Shown: positions 59,914-64,000 of the stretch, piece after piece
How the letters are laid out: each line of letters starts with the position of its first letter
Numbering within the stretch: the first letter of the stretch is position 1
Source of the DNA: DASVEG01 sp035540495
GTDB taxonomy: Bacteria > Actinomycetota > Acidimicrobiia > Acidimicrobiales > CADCTF01
Assembly: GCA_035540495.1 (NCBI GenBank)
Contig: DATLGL010000035.1
Location: forward strand, 62,001-126,000
DNA length: 64,000 nt
Direction of reading: 5' to 3'
The notes under the pieces: model-generated
Told to the model about the DNA's origin: nothing
The model's input: only the letters and a program-made list of their open reading frames with translations
Databases searched by the model: none
Translations under genes and position numbers: made by a program

Positions 59914-60890
59914 CGCAGGTGGTACTCGTTCATCAGCTCGACGAAGCGGCGCACGCCGACGTTGCCGCCGGAGAGGACGACACCCACTCGCCGGCCCTCG
60001 GTGCCCTCGATCTTGCCGTGGAGGATCGCCGCCAGACCCGCGACGCCACTGGGCTCGGCAACGACCTTCATCCGGTCGAAGACGAACGCCATCGTGTCGA
60101 CGAGCTCCGCGTCGGTCACCGTGACGACCTCACGCAACAGTGCCCGGTTGACCTCGAAGGTCAGCGCGCCTGGCGTGCTCATCTGGAGCCCGTCGGCGAT
60201 CGTGCGGGGAACGCCGATGTCGATGCGCTCGCCGGCCTCGAGCGACCGCCGGGTGTCGTCGCCTGCCTCGGGTTCCACACCGATCACAGCGCCGTCAGGA
60301 CACCGGCCGGCCATGACGACCGCCGCACCAGCGACGAGGCCCCCACCCGACACGGGCGTCACCATGACGTCGAGCGGCCCGACGTCGTCGATCAGCTCGA
60401 GGGTCGCGGTGCCCTGCCCGGCCATGATCAGCGTGTCGTCGAACGGTGGGACCAGCACGAGCCCCCGCTCCGCGACCATCTCGCGACCGAGATCCTCGCG
60501 GTTCGCGGTGTAGCGATCGAAGGTGACGACGTGCGCGCCGTAGCCGCGGGTCGCCTCGAGCTTGGCCGGGGGCGCGTCCTGCGGCATGAGGATCGTCGCC
60601 TCGATGCCGAGCAGCGACGAAGCGAGCGCGACGGCCTGCGCGTGGTTCCCGGACGAGAAGGCGACGACACCGCGGGCACGTTCGTCGTCGGTGAGCGAAG
60701 CGAGCTTGTTGTACGCGCCGCGGAACTTGAAGGCACCGCCGCGCTGCAGGTTCTCCGCCTTCACGAACACCTGCGCTCCGGCCCGCTGGTTCAACGTGCG
60801 CGACGTGAGCACGGGTGTGCGGTGGGCAACGCCGTCGAGGACCTTCGCCGCGGCCTCCACGTCCGCGATCGTGATGATCGGCGTCGTCAC
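59910..60890 (-). CDS. Threonine ammonia-lyase / serine-threonine dehydratase (short, no ACT domain)
   Basis: A 326-residue PLP fold-type II enzyme. K55 in GGAFKFRGAYNK is the PLP Schiff-base lysine; SSGNHAQAVALAS binds the substrate carboxylate, GGGLVAG the cofactor phosphate, and VVLSGGNVG the pyridine N. No regulatory ACT domain is present, so it is the catabolic type; hydroxyaspartate ammonia-lyase or serine racemase activity cannot be excluded. GTG 60890 overlaps the upstream hydrolase stop (GTGA). Confidence 0.9.
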   Translation of the reverse strand: MTTPIITIADVEAAAKVLDGVAHRTPVLTSRTLNQRAGAQVFVKAENLQRGGAFKFRGAYNKLASLTDDERARGVVAFSSGNHAQAVALASSLLGIEATILMPQDAPPAKLEATRGYGAHVVTFDRYTANREDLGREMVAERGLVLVPPFDDTLIMAGQGTATLELIDDVGPLDVMVTPVSGGGLVAGAAVVMAGRCPDGAVIGVEPEAGDDTRRSLEAGERIDIGVPRTIADGLQMSTPGALTFEVNRALLREVVTVTDAELVDTMAFVFDRMKVVAEPSGVAGLAAILHGKIEGTEGRRVGVVLSGGNVGVRRFVELMNEYHLR

Positions 60891-61855
60891 AGCGTCGCGA
60901 GGAAGCGAAGCAGCGCGGCGTTCGTCTCCTCCGGCTTCTCCTGCTGGACCCAGTGCCCCGCTCCGGGAACGACCTCGAGAACGCGCATGTCGGTGACCCA
61001 TCCTTCCATGCTGTCGGGCCTGGCCATCACGAGGACGGGGTCGTCCGCGCCGGCGATGAACCCTGCGGGCATCTCGACCTTCCGGGTGCCCCAGCTCTCG
61101 TTGATCTCCCAGTTGCGGTGGAAGTTGCGATACCAGTTGATGCCGCCGGTGAACCCCGTGCGTTCGAACTCGGTGGCGAACACGTCGAGCTCCTCCTCGC
61201 TCAACCACGGCGGAAGTTTCTCGACCGGCGGGATCCAGTCCCAGAACGTCGTCCCCTCCGCTGGAAGCGACGTCGCGAGGCTCCCGCTCCGCCGGCCCTC
61301 CGATCCGATGGCGGCGAGGAACCGGCGCATCGCCTCCCGCGGATCGCGGTTCATGTGACCGTCGGCGACCCCCGGCTCCTGGAAGTAGAGGATGTAGAAG
61401 AACCGGTCGCCCATCACCTGCTTCAACACCGTCGTGAGGCTCTGCTCGAAGCGGGGCGAGAAGGGCACGCTCATGCCGCACACCGCGTGGACGCGCTCGG
61501 GGAAGCGCTGCGCCATCGCCCAGACGACCATCGATCCCCAATCGTGGCCGACGAAGATCGCCTTCTCGTGGCCGAGCTCGTCGAGCAGGCCGATCATGTC
61601 GTCGGTCAGGTGATGGATGTCGTAGTCGTCGACCGCCTCCGGCTGATCAGTGCGCCCGTAGCCGCGCTGGTCCGGCGCGACCGCGTGGTACCCGGCTGCT
61701 GCGAGCGCGGGCAGCTGGTGACGCCACGAGTACCAGAGCTCGGGGAAGCCGTGGCAGAGGATCACCGGCGGTCGGTCGGGGTCGGGCGATCCCGCCTCGG
61801 CGATGTGCATGCTGATGCCGTTGGTGTCGATCTGGCGGTGCCGGACGTCGCTCAC
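60887..61855 (-). CDS. Epoxide hydrolase-like alpha/beta hydrolase
   Basis: A 322-residue alpha/beta hydrolase. HGFPELWYSW (35-44) gives the oxyanion region, GHDWGS the nucleophile Asp105, and GAGHWVQQEKP the catalytic His301; Tyr residues in the lid (INWYRNF) are suited to epoxide protonation. A soluble-epoxide-hydrolase role is likeliest, with a haloalkane dehalogenase-like activity as alternative. GTG 61855 has a TAACGT -10 hexamer 7 nt upstream, inside a palindrome shared with the divergent esterase gene. Confidence 0.88.
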   Translation of the reverse strand: MSDVRHRQIDTNGISMHIAEAGSPDPDRPPVILCHGFPELWYSWRHQLPALAAAGYHAVAPDQRGYGRTDQPEAVDDYDIHHLTDDMIGLLDELGHEKAIFVGHDWGSMVVWAMAQRFPERVHAVCGMSVPFSPRFEQSLTTVLKQVMGDRFFYILYFQEPGVADGHMNRDPREAMRRFLAAIGSEGRRSGSLATSLPAEGTTFWDWIPPVEKLPPWLSEEELDVFATEFERTGFTGGINWYRNFHRNWEINESWGTRKVEMPAGFIAGADDPVLVMARPDSMEGWVTDMRVLEVVPGAGHWVQQEKPEETNAALLRFLATL

Positions 61856-61862
61856 GATCCGG

Positions 61863-61872
61863 ACGTTAACGT
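61863..61872. promoter_or_regulatory. Palindromic bidirectional -10 element within GACGTTAACGTC
   Basis: The 12-bp palindrome (61862-61873) carries TAACGT on each strand, overlapping on the central TA. Each hexamer ends exactly 7 nt before a start codon: ATG 61880 (plus) and GTG 61855 (minus). Neither gene has a ribosome site. Confidence 0.65.
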
Positions 61873-61879
61873 CAGCCGC

Positions 61880-62833
61880 ATGCCCGCCACCCTCGTGAAG
61901 GTCAGCGACGAGCAGCGCTCCGAGGCCCGCCAGCTCAACGAGCTCATCGAGCAGATGCTCGCCGCGGCGCCCTCGGTCCACACCGTGCCGCCGGAGGAGA
62001 CCCGCAGCGCACGCGCCGAAGGACGAGGCACCTTCGGCCCGGTCGTCGTCGTCGAGGAAGGTCAAGATCGGACGATCCCCGGGCCGGCCGGCGACATCCC
62101 GATCCGGGTCTTCGTCCCGCCGACGGTCAAGGGCGCGTACCTGCACATCCACGGCGGCGGCTGGGTGCTCGGCGCGGCGAACCAGCAGGACCCGACGCTG
62201 TGGCGCGTCGCGCAGGAGGCGAACGTCGCCGTGGTGTCGGTCGACTACCGCCTCGCTCCGGAGCACCCGTTCCCCGCCGGCCCCGACGATTGCGAAGCCG
62301 CCGCGCTGTGGTTCGTGCGGAACGCACGCGAGGAGTTCGGCACCGATCGGTTGTTCATCGGCGGCGAGTCGGCCGGTGGCCATCTCGCTGCGCTCACGTT
62401 GTTGCGACTCCGGGACCGGCACGGCATCACCGGCATGTTCGCGGCCGCGAACCTCGTGTTCGGCGCCTTCGACCTCGGCATGACGCCCAGCCAGCGCAAC
62501 TGGGGCGACCGCAACCTGATCCTGTCGACGCCGATCATGGCGTGGTTCTACGACTGCTTCCTGCCCGGGCTGACGAGCGAGGAACGGCGCGATGCGGAGT
62601 ACTCGCCGCTGTGGGCCGACCTGCGCGACATGCCGCCCGCGCTGTTCACCGTCGGCGACCTCGATCCGCTGCTCGACGACTCGCTCTTCATGGCGGCGCG
62701 GTGGGAAGCGGCCGGCAACGAGAGCGAGCTCCAGGTGTATCCGGAGTCGCTCCACGGCTTCGTCGCCTTCCCGACCGCGATCGGCCGCATGGCGCTCGAT
62801 GCCGGGATCGACTTCGTCAAGAAGCGAGTCTGA
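61880..62833 (+). CDS. Hormone-sensitive-lipase-family alpha/beta hydrolase (esterase)
   Basis: A 317-residue fold-3 hydrolase. HGGGW (91-95) is the HSL-family oxyanion motif, GESAGG holds the nucleophile Ser164, VGDLDPLLDD the Asp and YPESLHGF the His. It is likely a cytoplasmic carboxylesterase for short acyl esters. Divergent from the epoxide hydrolase with a 24-nt gap; the last 17 nt overlap the convergent acyl-ACP thioesterase gene. Confidence 0.9.
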   Translation: MPATLVKVSDEQRSEARQLNELIEQMLAAAPSVHTVPPEETRSARAEGRGTFGPVVVVEEGQDRTIPGPAGDIPIRVFVPPTVKGAYLHIHGGGWVLGAANQQDPTLWRVAQEANVAVVSVDYRLAPEHPFPAGPDDCEAAALWFVRNAREEFGTDRLFIGGESAGGHLAALTLLRLRDRHGITGMFAAANLVFGAFDLGMTPSQRNWGDRNLILSTPIMAWFYDCFLPGLTSEERRDAEYSPLWADLRDMPPALFTVGDLDPLLDDSLFMAARWEAAGNESELQVYPESLHGFVAFPTAIGRMALDAGIDFVKKRV

Positions 62834-63560
62834 TCGCCCGCGCCGACGCGTGGACCTGGCCGTCGTGACTGACGAGCCACGTGAGCCCTGCATCTGCGTC
62901 GACGACGAGATCAGGAGCGTGCCCCGGTTCGACCGGCAGCCGGTACTCGAGCTCGAAGCGGCGGGGCGCGTCGAGGGCGAGCGACTCCTCCGCGATCGCC
63001 CAGTAGGCCGTGTTGTTGACGTGGCCCATCACGTCGAAGTCGGTGCGTCGCAGCGTCCAACGGGTCCGTGGCAGGTCGGCCGGCGGTGCCGGGTGCGAGA
63101 GGCGCCCGCTCACCTTGCGGCTCCCCCACCCGTCGCCGAACACGTCGAGGAACGACGGTGGCAGGGGCACCGGACGGCCGCTGTCGATGTCGATGTGGAC
63201 CCACAGCGACGCCGCTTCGACGTGGCCGCCGTCCCGGCCCTTGATCGTGGTGCGGCGCTCGGCCCACCGGCCGCCGATGCCGCCGCAGAACGTGGTGAGC
63301 TCGATCGGCTCCTGGAAGCGCGGCCACTGGAAGACGTCGATCGTCGTCTTGCGGACGACCCACGGCGCGGCGTCCTTCGGTCCGATGGCCGCACGGGCGT
63401 CGTCGTTCGCCACGTCCTGCAGGTAGCGCGCGATCGCGTCGAGGCGGAGGCGCCCGTCGAGGTCGGCATCGGCGAGGCGCACCTCTCGCTCACGCGAAAA
63501 GCGACGGCCTTCGTCGAGCAGGGGGACGAGCGGCTCGGCGGCCGCGGCGGCGTCGTTCAC
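62817..63560 (-). CDS. Acyl-ACP thioesterase (FatA-like, double hotdog)
   Basis: A 247-residue protein with two hotdog halves. The first has VRLADADLDGRLRLDAIARYLQDVANDDA and the second TDFDVMGHVNNTAYWAIAEE, with the conserved Asn/His of acyl-ACP thioesterases (HVNN). It would release fatty acids from acyl carrier protein. GTG 63560 overlaps the upstream aminotransferase stop as GTGA; longer frames extend into that gene. Confidence 0.85.
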   Translation of the reverse strand: MNDAAAAAEPLVPLLDEGRRFSREREVRLADADLDGRLRLDAIARYLQDVANDDARAAIGPKDAAPWVVRKTTIDVFQWPRFQEPIELTTFCGGIGGRWAERRTTIKGRDGGHVEAASLWVHIDIDSGRPVPLPPSFLDVFGDGWGSRKVSGRLSHPAPPADLPRTRWTLRRTDFDVMGHVNNTAYWAIAEESLALDAPRRFELEYRLPVEPGHAPDLVVDADAGLTWLVSHDGQVHASARAIRLAS

Positions 63561-64000
63561 GCCGTCGTTGCCGGGGACGTGAGCGCGGCCGCGACCTTGC
63601 GAATACCTGCGGCGACGTCGTCGCAGTCGGCATCCGAGTAGGCGGCGCCGATCGGCACGATCACCGACCGTCCGGCAAGGTCTTCTGTCCGAGGACACAG
63701 CCCGGGGCCGTACTCGACGTCGGTGGGGTGCTCGGCGCAGTTCCACGGGCCGCCCTTGCCCGACACCGTGCGCTTCGCCACGATCGACGGCGTCAGGTAG
63801 ACGGGCTTGCCGTTGTAGAGCTGGCCCGCCGGGATGCGCTCGGCCCGCAGCGCCTTGACGAAACGGCGCGCCGTCTCCGCGTCGCGAACGAAGAAGTTCA
63901 CGCTGCTGCCGCCGTCACCGTCCGGGTCGGGAAGGCGCCGCCACGTCAATCCCTCCGCGTCACCGACCGCGTCGAGCACCCGCCGCTGGTTCTTGCGCTG
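63557..64000 (-). CDS. DegT/DnrJ/EryC1-family aminotransferase, C-terminal fragment (runs off the window)
   Basis: Only the last 147 codons are present; the frame is open to position 64000 (QRKNQRRVLDAVGD...). The visible region matches the C-terminal domain of DegT/DnrJ/EryC1/StrS PLP aminotransferases: SVNFFVRDAETARRFVKALRAERIPAG, YNGKPVYL and CPRTEDLAGRSVIVPIGAAYSDADCDDVAAGIRKV. These enzymes transfer amino groups to keto-sugars. The PLP lysine is outside the window. Its stop overlaps the thioesterase start (GTGA). Confidence 0.75.
   Translation of the reverse strand, partial: QRKNQRRVLDAVGDAEGLTWRRLPDPDGDGGSSVNFFVRDAETARRFVKALRAERIPAGQLYNGKPVYLTPSIVAKRTVSGKGGPWNCAEHPTDVEYGPGLCPRTEDLAGRSVIVPIGAAYSDADCDDVAAGIRKVAAALTSPATTA

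Noticed and set aside
60953..61879. Long upstream extension of the HSL-type esterase frame
   Set aside because: It is antisense to the epoxide hydrolase, and the divergent palindromic promoter sits just before ATG 61880.
1..64000. CRISPR arrays, insertion sequences, prophage or plasmid functions
   Set aside because: No transposase, integrase, phage structural gene, spaced direct-repeat array or terminal inverted repeats were seen on either strand.

Overview
The window is high-GC (by eye in the upper 60s percent), gene-dense bacterial DNA with many GTG starts, 1-8 nt stop/start overlaps and very short intergenic gaps. The gene content points to the phylum Actinomycetota: a mycothiol-dependent maleylpyruvate isomerase-family protein, a heterodimeric CrtYc/CrtYd-type lycopene cyclase, a CIRCE-controlled FmdB/Ruc-like protein and a MoxR-DUF58-transglutaminase cluster. 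The fused branched-chain-amino-acid-type ABC transporter and the general layout fit the class Acidimicrobiia, but that placement is inference. I see no insertion sequence, phage, CRISPR array or integration boundary. All of it reads as ordinary chromosome.

Layout. 1-2.0 kb (minus strand): 5' end of a response regulator, an RsbW-like ATPase, tRNA-Ala(CGC), a translin-family gene and a small membrane protein. 2.1-7.8 kb (minus): moaC, moaA, moeA (molybdenum cofactor), galU and a membrane diguanylate cyclase, closely spaced. 7.8-9.0 kb (plus): CIRCE operator and FmdB/Ruc-like gene, then a CpaB-like SAF protein. 8.9-15.0 kb (minus): uppP, a PHP phosphoesterase, recQ, tldE, tldD. 15.4-33.6 kb: the most unusual region, a divergent pair of transcription units. 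On the left (minus) are a membrane-tethered solute-binding protein, a secreted tail-anchored protein and a membrane-tethered beta-propeller. On the right (plus) is a ten-gene, nearly gapless operon of MoxR ATPase, DUF58 protein, degenerate transglutaminase-like membrane protein, a lipoprotein, a LivH-LivM fused permease, an MFS-LivF-LivG fusion and four further lipoproteins. 33.6-39.7 kb: hydrolase, flippase-like UPF0104 protein, PAP2 enzyme, sugar epimerase, SDR and GNAT genes. 39.7-46.4 kb: isoprenoid and carotenoid island (GGPP synthase, crtI, crtB / crtZ, crtYd, crtYc / dxs) that could make hydroxylated C40 carotenoids. 46.3-64.0 kb: housekeeping and accessory metabolism, including an S8 protease with PKD domains, an RCK potassium channel, MarR, a metallo-beta-lactamase hydrolase, a PAS-GGDEF-EAL protein, SURF1, tRNA-Arg(CCT), threonine ammonia-lyase, two alpha/beta hydrolases, an acyl-ACP thioesterase and the end of a DegT-type aminotransferase.

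Two regulatory themes recur. Many first-in-unit genes carry a TANNNT -10 hexamer 6-9 nt before the start codon with no Shine-Dalgarno, the signature of leaderless transcription. In three divergent pairs the two -10 hexamers overlap on a shared TA, so one very short site would serve both genes. Where genes converge, their 3' ends usually overlap (17 to 85 nt) or share one hairpin.

How parts may work together: two c-di-GMP enzymes flank the window, one of them translationally coupled to galU (UDP-glucose for exopolysaccharide). UppP, UPF0104, PAP2 and the transglycosylase act on the envelope. The 15.4-33.6 kb cluster looks like an undescribed envelope-associated transport assembly with a dedicated MoxR-type AAA chaperone.
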